Below are positions 54,800 to 63,210 of a stretch of DNA of 64,000 bases, piece after piece; position 1 is the stretch's first letter; each line of letters starts with the position of its first letter. The translations under genes and the position numbers were made by a program. The stretch covers positions 682,001 through 746,000 of the forward strand of contig BCJU01000004.1 of assembly GCA_001600355.1 (NCBI GenBank), given 5' to 3'. Below the pieces are notes generated by a model. That model ran no database searches, had not been told where the DNA came from, and saw only the letters and a program-made list of their open reading frames with translations. This DNA is from Meira nashicola (taxonomy: Eukaryota > Basidiomycota > Exobasidiomycetes > Exobasidiales > Brachybasidiaceae).

Positions 54800-55660
54800 T
54801 TATACTTCTGCTTGTTCCGATTTCTGTAAAAAGAGAAGAAGGAATTGATGAAAATGCAATAATAATTCAACACAAGAATTCATTAACATACCATTCTTTC
54901 TCTCCAACGTTTATTTTCATTCTTTCGTTTATCTTTAAATTCTCTCTTTTGTTCTGGTGTGGATGTTTGCTGGTTTAAAAAGAAAGATATTAAGGTAAAC
55001 ACTTATTTAAAACAATCATAAATTTTAAACGACAATTTCTTACCATCTTTTTCGCATAAAATTCTCTTTGCCATTTCGCACGTCTATTATTATATTCTAA
55101 AAGTTCTTGTTCATTCATTGAAGCTATTCTTTTCTCTCTATTTTTTGCAGTCCTTTTTGATAGTTCTTTCTTTTGAGCTTCTGAAAATGATCGATAAAGT
55201 TCTCTCTTTTGTGCTTTTTCTCTCTCTCTAGCTTTAGGCTACACAATTGCATAAAAGAGGAGGTAAAATGATAAGTTTCATAATATCTTTTCATGATCAT
55301 TTATTATTCACTTACATTTTTTTGTCGATATTCTCGATTTCTAACGATGTGCTTTTCTGCTCTTGTTAATGTTTCCCAATGAACACAAGTTTTTGAATGT
55401 TTACATTTAATCACTTTGCCTAATTTTGGCATCTTTTCCCAATTTGTATTTTTTGCTCGAACAAATGTACTCTTTCTTTTTCGAATATGATCTAAAGATG
55501 CAGGGTTATGTGATATTGCGGATGATTTTGCTTGAGTTCTTTCAACTTGTTGTAAATTATTATCTTCTGGAGGAGGGGACTTGTTCAAAACAATGCTCAC
55601 ACAAGAAGCAAAGGCGAAAAGGCTGAGAATGCTTAACAATAACGAAAATGAACAAATCAT
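54800..55660 (-). CDS. DLN cluster member 2: secreted, Cys/His motif, basic tail
   Basis: Four exons, complement(54800..54823, 54892..54969, 55044..55238, 55316..55660), 213 residues, all junctions phase 0 with gtaagt, gtaaga and gtatgt donors. Signal peptide MICSFSLLLSILSLFAFASC, then VLNKSPPPEDN, a decayed EAR-like motif (V for D). The head holds KCKHSKTCVHWETLTRAEKH. The tail begins PKAREREKAQKRELYRSFSE and continues as alternating Lys/Arg and Glu through KRIASMNEQELLEYNNRRAK. It is the nearest relative of member 1 by motif, exon lengths (195 versus 198 bases for the first tail exon) and position, so a local duplication is likely. The last exon has only seven codons plus stop. Confidence 0.72.
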
Positions 55661-55937
55661 TGTTAGTATACGATTTAAGCAAAGTTATCTCGACTATCCA
55701 TCAAGGGGAATAGTTTTTTAAATATTGGGAGATTGTGTAAAATAATGCTGTGTCAATCATTCATATGATAAAGTTTATGCAATATGCACAGCAAGAGCAA
55801 CAGAAATGAATTTGAATAATTAGCGAGAAATATTTGTACAATGTCTTCAGGGTACTACTATGTTTCACCCTAAAAAAGAGGAACAAGCAAACCATATGTG
55901 CCTGTTTTGCCCAAAACAGGTGGTGCGGCGGGCCACT

Positions 55938-56590
55938 TTATTCCCTCAATTCACCCTTTTTTGCTCGTTCCTCTGCCCGTTTCTTTCCTTGTCTTTCTCG
56001 TTCTCGTGCATCCATTTCAAGACGTCTTTTCTCACGATCTTCAACAGACAATTTTGCAGTTCGGTCTCTTCGTAATTGAATAATTTTTTGATTTAATTCG
56101 TACTTTTTTGTGTTGCTTAAATTTTTATATCGTTCCCTACTTTTAATACTTGAAGCCACTTTTTTCTCTGGACGTTGCCTATTTTCCTTGTTTCTTTGTA
56201 GATGTTTTGCCCTAGCTTCTGGTGACTTTTTAGAAAATAATTTATTTGTAGTTAGACTCATTTCTATCGAATTACTCTTTATATATAACTTACCATATCA
56301 GCATAAAATGATTTTGCATAAATTCGTTTCTTTTCTGCAATCGTTGTCTCGGGTTGAAAATTGTACTTTTTCTTTGGACGTCTTTTTCGCTTTTTACTAA
56401 CTTGTTCGGGTGTACTTGTTTCAGTATCATTATAGAATTGTTCAAGATGTTCAATACCACCCTCTGTTTGAGATTGAGAGGAAGGAGAAGGAGTTTTGTT
56501 TAGATCGATTGGATGATTTTGACCTTCTCGTGCCATAAATGCTGGCCATACGAACACTAAGAAGCACAATATAATAAAAAGAGGTTTCAT
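55938..56590 (-). CDS. DLN cluster member 3: secreted DLNKTP protein
   Basis: Two exons, complement(55938..56225, 56294..56590), 194 residues. Signal peptide MKPLFIILCFLVFVWPAFMA, then REGQNHPIDLNKTPSPSS: an exact DLNxxP at the mature N-terminus. The head runs into KKRKRRPKKKYNFQPETT and ends IAEKKRIYAKSFYADM at the gtaagt donor; the first of these looks like a bipartite nuclear localisation signal. The tail exon starts SPEARAKHLQRNKENRQRPEKK and is strongly basic, with RLEMDARERERQGKKRAEER near the end. The YNFQPETTIAEKK block is the counterpart of FPPGTT-x-KEK in members 11 and 12 and of TYPEGLTQQEKK in member 4. Confidence 0.8.
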
Positions 56591-56693
56591 TGAAACACAA
56601 TAAGAGTACTGAAATGATACTTCAGTTGATTGAATGGAAAAGATGAAAATATATAAATGGTATGCCTTTCATAATTTAGGTTGCGTACAACAT

Positions 56694-56698
56694 GGGGC
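56694..56698. promoter_or_regulatory. GGGGC element upstream of member 3
   Basis: About 104-108 bases before the member 3 start, reading GGGGC on the plus strand, so inverted relative to the other copies and shorter by one matching base. Confidence 0.35.
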
Positions 56699-56798
56699 TT
56701 ATTTCACAGCTACTTTTAAATATGCAATACTTATATATTTGTGTGTAGCCTCCAGTGAATAGAGGAACAATAGATGACTAATCTGCGTTTGATGATTA

Positions 56799-57516
56799 TC
56801 AATCCTTCGATCCTGCAGATTTCATCGAATTCTTTCTCTGTTCTTCTTTAGCATTCTTTTCAATCCTTCGAAGTTCCCGTTCTTGGGGTGTTAAAGATGC
56901 AAGCTTTTTCAAAGTACTCGCTCTGCTTCTTTGAATCATGATTCTCTTCTTTTCTGGACTGAAATTTTTATATTCTTCACGTCTTTTAGCATCGTAATTA
57001 ACTTTAAACTTAGGATCCTTTTCAATTCGATTATTTATCCATTGATGATATTTTGCCCTTTTCTCCTCTCTTGTTAGCTTATGATACCTTTCTAGACTGG
57101 ATTTTTGCCTTTTTTTCTTCATATCGGGACTCTAAAAGAAGGATTATAAGTATCATATACATCAAAAGTTCTTCTTTATATCTACTTACTAATGTTGCAT
57201 ACCATAACTTGTTCCTAATTGACTTTTTCTCTTGCTGAGTTAGACCTTCAGGATAGGTATTCTTGATTATTTTGCGTTTGCCTTGTTTACCTTCTTTGGC
57301 TTTACGTTTCTTACTCTTTTGAACATTTTGCAAATTCGATAAATTATCCTCTTCGGCAGGTATTTGAATGTTAGTTTCACCATCTGATTGGGGTGACTCA
57401 GGAGGGGATTTATTCAAGTCCCAAAGGTTTTTTCTTTTAGCATTTGCATCTTCATTTACCCCATTCACGGTAGGGATAAAGAGTGATCCTACATATACAA
57501 GCCAGATGATCTTCAT
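56799..57516 (-). CDS. DLN cluster member 4: secreted DLNKSP protein
   Basis: Two exons, complement(56799..57131, 57191..57516 within one base by the gtaagt donor), 219 residues. Signal peptide MKIIWLVYVGSLFIPTVNG, then KRKNLWDLNKSPPESPQSD: exact DLNxxP preceded by Trp. Basic head segment KKRKAKEGKQGKRKIIKN could serve as a nuclear signal. NTYPEGLTQQEKKSIRNKLWYATL ends exon 1. The tail begins SPDMKKKRQKSSLERYHKLT and contains KKLASLTPQERELRRIEKNAKEEQRK, a phrase repeated with variation across the family (R-L-x-x-L-T/S-P-E-x-x). Member 3 is the closest neighbour in motif type, which suggests a paired duplication. Confidence 0.8.
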
Positions 57517-57601
57517 GGTATATATGTCATGGTAGAATCAAGTTAGAAAGGGAAAATATAAATATACTACCTACATAGCTTTTAAGCAGAATAGAGTTGT
57601 A

Positions 57602-57607
57602 GCCCCG
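57602..57607. promoter_or_regulatory. GCCCCG element upstream of member 4
   Basis: 86-91 bases before the member 4 start; reads CGGGGC in gene direction, followed closer to the gene by a TATA-like AT-rich stretch. Confidence 0.55.
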
Positions 57608-57709
57608 ATACGATGCGTACGGATATGCGGTGTAAAGCACGTCAACGTTTTACAGATCACTACTCCCTAGCTGTCTTTCGCTTGCGCTGTTCTTTCTTGG
57701 ACTTGTTCC

Positions 57710-58464
57710 TCATTTTAACAAGAAGATACCTTCTAGGTCTATATAATTTTTTTCACGCTGAATTAATTTTGCTTTAAACTCCTTACGATCTTCCGGTGTC
57801 AATTTAGCAAGTCTTTCGTGAGATCTTTGTTGATTTCTTTGACTTATTGCTTTTCTTTCTTTTTTACTTTTTGCCGCATAATGTTCACGTTTTTGTTGTT
57901 TATACCTCTCTTTTGTTTCTTCACTTAATTGTGCATATTTACGTTTTCCTCCTTTCACATATTCAAAGTGTGGATTTTTAAGTTTTTCGATGTTTTGGAT
58001 TTGCTTTCGTTCTGACCTTTGTTTTGTATCGGTATGTGTCCATCGTAAAGGTAAGTGATGGTCAAGTGACTTATGCGAATTGTGTGCTTGAGAGCTTCTG
58101 TGATATCATAATAACTCCATTTCGTATTTTTGCTTTTAGGAAATGATTTCCACTTCCAGCTTGTATTTTTATTTTGTTGATCTTCTAATTGTCCAATTTG
58201 ATTTCGACTCCTTCTTCCTGCCCACTGTACTCCTGATCTAGCAGAATCTTTGACAATTTCAGCTTCTTCTATTTGTCTTCGAGGCTTACTTGCTTCTACT
58301 CCTTCACTATTTTTATTTTGCCGATCACTTTCACCTGAACATCCTGGTTGGTTCAGATCCCAAAGAAATGGAGTTTTTGCGCATTGGATAAAGATCATCC
58401 AGTTATGGCTTAACAAACAGATGAGTAGGATATAAAGATATATCATCTTGAAGATGATGATCAT
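57710..58464 (-). CDS. DLN cluster member 5: secreted WDLNQP protein, unusual splice
   Basis: Signal peptide region MIIIFKMIYLYILLICLLSH... precedes KTPFLWDLNQPGCSGESD, a DLN-x-P form. The head has VQWAGRRSRNQ, shared with member 9 (W-x-G-R-R-S-R-x-Q). The tail KYAQLSEETKERYKQQKREH and RSHERLAKLTPEDRKEFKAK aligns with member 9 but lies in another frame. The best join I find is complement(57710..58011, 58071..58464), a 59-base intron with a rare gtcact donor and gtcag acceptor, giving 231 residues. A short basic exon could follow downstream (around 57665-57700). The gene is real in my view; its exact splicing is uncertain and it may be decayed. Confidence 0.55.
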
Positions 58465-58569
58465 TGTATAGAGATAGATAATGAAAATATAGAGGTATAT
58501 ACATTTTATCTTTCAACATCAAACAAGCCGCGAACACAAACGTGCTTACTTATGTACTTTGAAGCCTTT

Positions 58570-58575
58570 GCCCCG
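58570..58575. promoter_or_regulatory. GCCCCG element upstream of member 5
   Basis: 106-111 bases before the member 5 start; same core and same strand orientation as the copies beside members 4 and 7. Confidence 0.55.
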
Positions 58576-58651
58576 ATAAAGAGCATATATCATTGCAATA
58601 AGAAAGGTAATCACCGAAATCAAACTGACCCATACCATCGAAAGATTAACA

Positions 58652-59215
58652 TTATAACTTTTGAATTTTCTTTTTGAGGTAAGATTTCTTGCTTCGAATT
58701 CTCTTGAGTTCTCTTATTCTTTCTTTTTGCTGTTCAGTCATTTTTAATCGATCCTCACGATCTTTTTGTCTTCGATATGCATTTTTATTTAACCGAGTAG
58801 CTAATTTTCCTTCTGGACTTAATTTTTCAAATCTTTCTTGTTGCTTTTTATAGATTTCTTTTGATATTAATGTCTTTTCTTCTTTATCCATCGCAGCATA
58901 CTTTAATCTCTTTCTTTGATTATATCTGTTTCGTTGTTCATCTGTAAGCGTTCTCTTTTCTCTAACTCTTTTTTGTGGCTTTGAATTGTTTATTTCATCA
59001 TTTTGAACTTCTTGTCCTTCAAATAAAACGATCCAATTTCTCTTTTTACGTACTGCCCAATTAATACCTTTTCTTGTGTCGCTCAAAAGAATACCTTCAT
59101 CAGGATGACTTCTTGGACTATTTTCCCCTTCAATAGAATGAACATTTGTTGCTTTGATTATGCTGGTCCATTCGTAACACAACAAAAGAAAGAATATAAT
59201 GTGAAATGCTTTCAT
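58652..59215 (-). CDS. DLN cluster member 6: secreted, DLN motif lost
   Basis: 187 residues in one exon. Signal peptide MKAFHIIFFLLLCYEWTSIIKA, then a short acidic head (VHSIEGENSPRSHPDEG) without any DLN or EAR-like motif. GINWAVRKKRNWIVLFEG is a weak counterpart of the W-x-G-R-R-S-R block in members 5 and 9. The tail is family-like and very basic: TLTDEQRNRYNQRKRLKYAA, KKQQERFEKLSPEGKLATRL, RQKDREDRLKMTEQQKERIR, ending KKSYLKKKIQKL. It shows the tail can persist without the presumed corepressor-binding motif, either as a degenerate copy or with another role. No intron separates head from tail. Confidence 0.72.
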   Translation of the reverse strand: MKAFHIIFFLLLCYEWTSIIKATNVHSIEGENSPRSHPDEGILLSDTRKGINWAVRKKRNWIVLFEGQEVQNDEINNSKPQKRVREKRTLTDEQRNRYNQRKRLKYAAMDKEEKTLISKEIYKKQQERFEKLSPEGKLATRLNKNAYRRQKDREDRLKMTEQQKERIRELKRIRSKKSYLKKKIQKL

Positions 59216-59307
59216 ACTTACAATGATGATGTTGATGGTAGTAAGGTGAAGTCGAAGGAATATGTATGTACATTTAAGAATTTTTCAACGCAAATAAAAT
59301 TCCCAAC

Positions 59308-59313
59308 GCCCCA
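59308..59313. promoter_or_regulatory. GCCCCA element upstream of member 6
   Basis: 93-98 bases before the member 6 start; one mismatch (A for the final G). Confidence 0.45.
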
Positions 59314-59361
59314 CTCCCTGTTTGCATATTGAAACGCAAATCAATCATGCGTTCGTTGAAG

Positions 59362-60075
59362 CTACTGATGTCTTAGCTTTTCATTCTTTCTAACCTTTGA
59401 CGCAGATTCCCTTCTCCTTGCTCGATAAAGTTGAAGTTCTTCAGCTGGCATTGTGAGCTAGTTAAGAAGGGTTAGAACGTTTCTTATACAAAGAGAAAAA
59501 AAAAGAATTAAGCACCTACCTTTCGTTTTGCTTCATAAATTCTAGCTTTAGTGGAACGTTTACGTTTCATTTCAAGTTTATCAGCTTCAGACATTTTTTC
59601 ATATTTACGTTCTTTACCTTGCTTCTGTCTTCGATAAATCTTTTTTCTATCTTCTTTTGGTAATGCTCTATGCACTTCTTTTCTCTTTGCGTTTTGTTCT
59701 GCTATTTTTCAGGCTAAAAAGAATCAGAGAAAGAGAGAATAGGTGAGCAAATGTTTATGATTTGTTCCCACTATACTTTTTACAAACATTATTTTGCCGA
59801 AATAAACGTCTTTGGATCGCTCTTTTCTCTGCATTACTTAACGTTTTCCAATGTATACATGTTGGTCTATGAATAGCACATAGGTGTCCTTGTGGATGTT
59901 GATTGATAACTTGCCCATTGTCATTATCTGAAACTTCTTCCGGAGGAGGTGATTCGCTGAGATTCCATAGAAAAAGTAATTTGATAGGTGCTCCATTAGA
60001 AACAGCTCTAACGATCTTTAAATATTTTAAAATTAAAAAGGAAGCTTGAATTAAACTTTTCATGAAGGAAATCAA
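59362..60075 (-). pseudogene. DLN cluster member 7: one-base shortfall in tail exon
   Basis: Exon pieces complement(59362..59457, 59520..59713, 59788..60075). Signal peptide region MISFMKSLIQASFLILKYLK, then LLFLWNLSESPPPEEVSD, a decayed DLN motif (N-L-S). The head carries CAIHRPTCIHWKTLSNAEKR, matching members 1, 2 and 10. After the first intron (gtttgt/tttttag, phase 0) the tail exon would stop after three codons; the family-like tail (NAKRKEVHRALPKEDRKK...) lies one frame away. The exon is 194 bases, one less than the 195 of member 2, and the shortfall falls in a run of five A at 59705-59709. Either a recent pseudogene or a homopolymer base-call error. Confidence 0.65.
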
Positions 60076-60163
60076 TGTTGTACGAATGGAAGCTTCTCAT
60101 AAGATGATAAATACATAAGCTATATAGAACTATGTGTATCTCTAATGCGTTCTATCTGTATAC

Positions 60164-60169
60164 GCCCCG
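60164..60169. promoter_or_regulatory. GCCCCG element upstream of member 7
   Basis: 89-94 bases before the member 7 start; exact core. A tatata run lies between it and the start codon. Confidence 0.55.
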
Positions 60170-60225
60170 GTGATGAAATGTGTATCGATGCAGAAGTTGG
60201 TAGTGTTGAAATTATTATTATGCTC

Positions 60226-60816
60226 TTATGAAGTCTTACGCTTTTTATCCTTGCCTAAATGTTTTAAATAATAATTTCGATTTTGAAATGCTCGTCTAGC
60301 TTTATATGCTTTTTCTTCTTCTTCTGTTCTTTCTAGCTTGAGTTTTAACCTTCTTGCACTCTCTAAGGTTTTTTTTCTTGCTTTATAATTTTTTAATTCT
60401 TCTGAATTCATTTTTGCCAATCGATCTTTTGTTGCTGTTCTGACCCTCTGAATACGTTCTTTCTTTTCATCTGCAGTTAATTCAGCATACTGTTTCTTTT
60501 TTTGTTCGCTATATTGTTTCAATTGTTCAGATGTAGGTTTTTTATGTGGTTTTGCTTCTCTATTTCTTGTCCGTTTCATTTCTTTCGCAAGTGGTTTGAA
60601 GGAGTAAGACTGGGCTCGTCGTTTTGTTCCATGTTGTTTCTCACTTGATTTAGTTGCCATATCCAGCCTTGATTCTCCATTTGAGTGACTCTCACTTTCC
60701 TCAGCAGGTGGAAGTTCGTTAAGGTCAAAAGAAGCCAGGGGTTTAGTTGTGGACACCGCTATCAACATTTTTATACAAATAGTCAATAAGATGTATATCT
60801 TCCAACCGTCTTTCAT
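60226..60816 (-). CDS. DLN cluster member 8: secreted DLNELPP protein
   Basis: 196 residues in one exon when started at 60816, giving the signal peptide MKDGWKIYILLTICIKMLIA; the upstream in-frame ATG (60858) would bury it. The mature N-terminus reads STTKPLASFDLNELPPAEESES: a textbook DLNxxP EAR motif in an acidic, Pro-containing context. The head then turns basic (KQHGTKRRAQSYSFKP, KRTRNREAKPHKKP, possible nuclear signals). The tail has PTSEQLKQYSEQKKKQYAEL, RTATKDRLAKMNSEELKNYK and LERTEEEEKAYKARRAFQNR, aligning well with member 9 and partly with 10. There is no head-tail intron. This is the best single candidate for testing corepressor binding. Confidence 0.82.
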   Translation of the reverse strand: MKDGWKIYILLTICIKMLIAVSTTKPLASFDLNELPPAEESESHSNGESRLDMATKSSEKQHGTKRRAQSYSFKPLAKEMKRTRNREAKPHKKPTSEQLKQYSEQKKKQYAELTADEKKERIQRVRTATKDRLAKMNSEELKNYKARKKTLESARRLKLKLERTEEEEKAYKARRAFQNRNYYLKHLGKDKKRKTS

Positions 60817-60908
60817 GATGACAAAGAAGCTATCGAGTGAGGAAGAGAGGAGGAACATAATATATCTATCTTAAATGGGTTTGTGATTGTGTAAAAGTTC
60901 AAATGTAC

Positions 60909-60933
60909 GCCCCTATCTTGAGAGGTTGCCCCG
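60909..60933. promoter_or_regulatory. Double GCCCC element upstream of member 8
   Basis: Two copies, GCCCCT at 60909-60914 and GCCCCG at 60928-60933, lie 93-117 bases before the member 8 start and just after the member 9 stop. This is the only promoter of the set with two copies. Confidence 0.55.
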
Positions 60934-60945
60934 TTTAAAACTATT

Positions 60946-61547
60946 TTAATTTGTTTTGTGTTTTTGGTCTTGTTTAATTTTCTTTTTTGAGTAATAACGT
61001 TTATACTGAGCATGTCTTAGGGCTTTATGTCGAATTTCTTCTTCTTCTGTTCTATTTGACTTTCGATTAAGTAGCTTTTTCTTTTCTCGAATATTCCTTC
61101 TATTCAGATATTCCCTTTTTTGTTCTGGAGTCATGTTTTTTATTCTTACTTTATATAATTCCATCGTTCTTTGATTTATTGCTTTTTTAATTTCTGGATC
61201 TAAATTTGCATAAATCTTCTTTCTTCGTAATTTATATCTTTCTTTTTGTTCATCACTTAAAATGTATTTTTTGAATGTGTCTTTTTCATCTTTTTCGTCA
61301 TTGGTGTCAAATCATGCCTTTTTGTTCTTTGAACTTGACTTCTACTCCTCCTTCCGATCCATTTCGATCCGGTTATTTGCAAGGGTTCATGTTGTCTGCC
61401 TTCATCATTTCTTCTATTTTCGATATTTTGAGGTTGTTCATTATCACCCGAAGACGCTGGCTCATTCAGGTCCCACAGGAAAGGACCTTCTCTAGCTTGT
61501 ACAGTAATAGAAAAGATGAAAAAAAGTAGATACAATTTATAAATCAT
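60946..61547 (-). pseudogene. DLN cluster member 9: frame broken at a run of A
   Basis: Signal peptide MIYKLYLLFFIFSITVQA, then REGPFLWDLNEPASSGDNEQ, a clean WDLN-x-P head, and GSKWIGRRSRSQVQRTKRHD as in member 5. The frame stops at TKKMKKTHSKNTF, but the next frame continues the family tail without a break: KYILSDEQKERYKLRRKKIY, YKVRIKNMTPEQKREYLNRR, RTEEEEIRHKALRHAQYKRY, to the stop at 60946. The switch falls at a run of six A (about 61267-61272); one more A would keep frame. No GT-AG intron explains it. A pseudogene, a base-call error and a ribosomal -1 slip (TCA AAA AAT) are all possible. Confidence 0.65.
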
Positions 61548-61622
61548 TGTTGATGCTGGACGTATGTATGATAAGTGAAAGGATTTCAGTCAAACATAAG
61601 AGATTTTCATAAAAGTCATCAA

Positions 61623-61628
61623 GCCCCG
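61623..61628. promoter_or_regulatory. GCCCCG element upstream of member 9
   Basis: 76-81 bases before the member 9 start; exact core. The promoter element is kept although the reading frame of member 9 is broken. Confidence 0.55.
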
Positions 61629-61654
61629 TGCGTGAGGAATATAATAAGTTTTGT

Positions 61655-62214
61655 TTATAATTTTTGATCTTTTCGAATTTTGTTGATCAATTCTGATTCT
61701 CTACGTGCATGACGCATTCGAGAAACTCGTTTTTCTTCTTCGGTTAAATAAACATGTGGCCTTGTTGGATCGTTTTCATACTTTAATCGATTTCTTCTCT
61801 TTCGTTCCAAGATAGGAATAGCGTTCTTTTCTCTATTTTTCTTGTTTCGCATTTTAGCTTTCAACTTTAGTGTTTCTTTGGGCTAAGAGAGTAGTAGTGA
61901 ATAAGTATGTATAATGCAGGATGTACTATTCCGAATAATCTTTCACTCACTGTTCTCTTTACATATCTATCCCAATACACTTTTGCCTTATCTGCTTTTG
62001 TCAACGTTGGCCAGTGAACACAATTCACATTATGTTCACATTGTGCTTGTACTTTAGGATGAGAAATGTGATTCGAGTCATCTTCGGCCACGGCAGGTTC
62101 GTTGAGATCAAAGTCTGCAACTACTCTTTGTTGACGAGGTGGTGATAATTCGGTAAGTGAGACACATGCCCAAATGTATAACAATCTAAACAAGCTTAGA
62201 AATGGTCGGAGCAT
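61655..62214 (-). CDS. DLN cluster member 10: secreted DLNEP protein, Cys/His motif
   Basis: Two exons, complement(61655..61882, 61951..62214), 163 residues; gtgagt donor, tctcttag acceptor, phase 0 between head and tail. Signal peptide MLRPFLSLFRLLYIWACVSL, then VVADFDLNEPAVAEDDSN. The head carries CEHNVNCVHWPTLTKADK, the same Cys/His motif as members 1, 2 and 7, followed directly by the splice site. The tail is short (75 residues) and basic: PKETLKLKAKMRNKKNREKN, ILERKRRNRLKYENDP, LTEEEKRVSRMRHARRESEL. It is divergent from member 11 with 236 bases between the start codons and one shared GCCCCG element. Confidence 0.8.
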
Positions 62215-62335
62215 ATTCGAAGACTCTTTTGAGATATAGATGTTGAAGATATGTGTGTTGTGTATGAAGATAAAAACTTCATATAATCTCTCAAATATGT
62301 ATCGCCTTGATACTTATCAACAAACTATGCAAAAC

Positions 62336-62341
62336 GCCCCG
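62336..62341. promoter_or_regulatory. GCCCCG element shared by divergent members 10 and 11
   Basis: It lies 122 bases before member 10 (minus) and 110 bases before member 11 (plus), the only copy in their common promoter, so it would have to serve both directions. Confidence 0.6.
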
Positions 62342-62450
62342 AGAATATACACACGAATGCTTTACACAGCTTTATGAAAAACTTAAACCTCTTATTTCCC
62401 TTATGCAATCTTATCTTCACTTTCCGGTTTTCATCGTTGACATAGACATC

Positions 62451-63089
62451 ATGATGATCGGTGTGTTTTTCTTGATGATTTTGATTTTATACATTGTAGA
62501 TGCAATGCCAACAAAATCGAAAGAGAGGGTTAGTTTGCCTTTTGACTTAAATCACTCACCTCCTCCCTCACCCGGACTAGAAAATGAAATGCCCATTGTT
62601 CAACATGAAGAAGGTTCTAAAATTGAATCAAAACTTATTGTAAAAAGGAAGAGAGATCGATCAAAACCTGTTCAACGAAAATACAACAGATATACTTTTC
62701 CACCAGGTACAACTTTGAAAGAAAAACGAAAGGTATGGAATCAGGCTTTTATAGATTCGCAGGTGAGTAGGAATCATATCTTTCATTCACAATCAGTATT
62801 AACACAATAATCTCAGCCACCAGAATTTAAAAAGAGAAGAGCTGCAAAGCAGAAAGAACGTTATCATGAGGGGGGCGATAAAATGAAAGCTAAGAAAATA
62901 ATAGCTTCACGTAAATTTTACTCAAGCTTAGATGGAGAAAAAAAGAAGGTTTTACTGGATAAAATTACAGAAAGAAGAAGGAAAAAATTGAATCAAATGA
63001 GTGAATCAGAACGTAAAGAATTCAGAGAAAAAAATAACGAAAGGGTGCGTAAAAGATGTGAAGAACTCAAAGCAAGTGAGCAAGAATAA
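62451..63089 (+). CDS. DLN cluster member 11: secreted DLNHSP protein
   Basis: Two exons, 62451..62762 and 62817..63089, 194 residues; gtgagt donor, aatctcag acceptor, phase 0. I start at 62451 (MMIGVFFLMILILYIVDA) because it yields a proper signal peptide; earlier in-frame ATGs would add over 40 residues. The mature N-terminus reads RVSLPFDLNHSPPPSPGLEN, an exact DLNxxP. KRKRDRSKPVQRKYNRY is a likely nuclear signal, and YTFPPGTTLKEKRKVWNQAF closes exon 1. The tail starts PPEFKKRRAAKQKERYHEGG and has KKLNQMSESERKEFREKNNE. It is very close to member 12 in layout, so the two form a recent pair on the plus strand. Confidence 0.82.
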
Positions 63090-63116
63090 TAAACATGTGC
63101 CACACACAATAAAATG

Positions 63117-63122
63117 CCCCGG
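63117..63122. promoter_or_regulatory. GCCCCG element upstream of member 12
   Basis: 89-94 bases before the member 12 start and just after the member 11 stop; exact core. Confidence 0.55.
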
Positions 63123-63210
63123 ATATTTGCATAGCAAATTAATCTGAAATAACAAATTTTGGTTTTTTTCTCTCTTTCTACTTACTCCTTGTTATATTCA
63201 TTTTGAAGTC

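Noticed and set aside
55705..55708. GGGG at the member 2 promoter as another cluster element
   Set aside because: Only four bases match, in the form aaggggaa, and it lies about 45 bases from the start, outside the spacing of the others; not counted.
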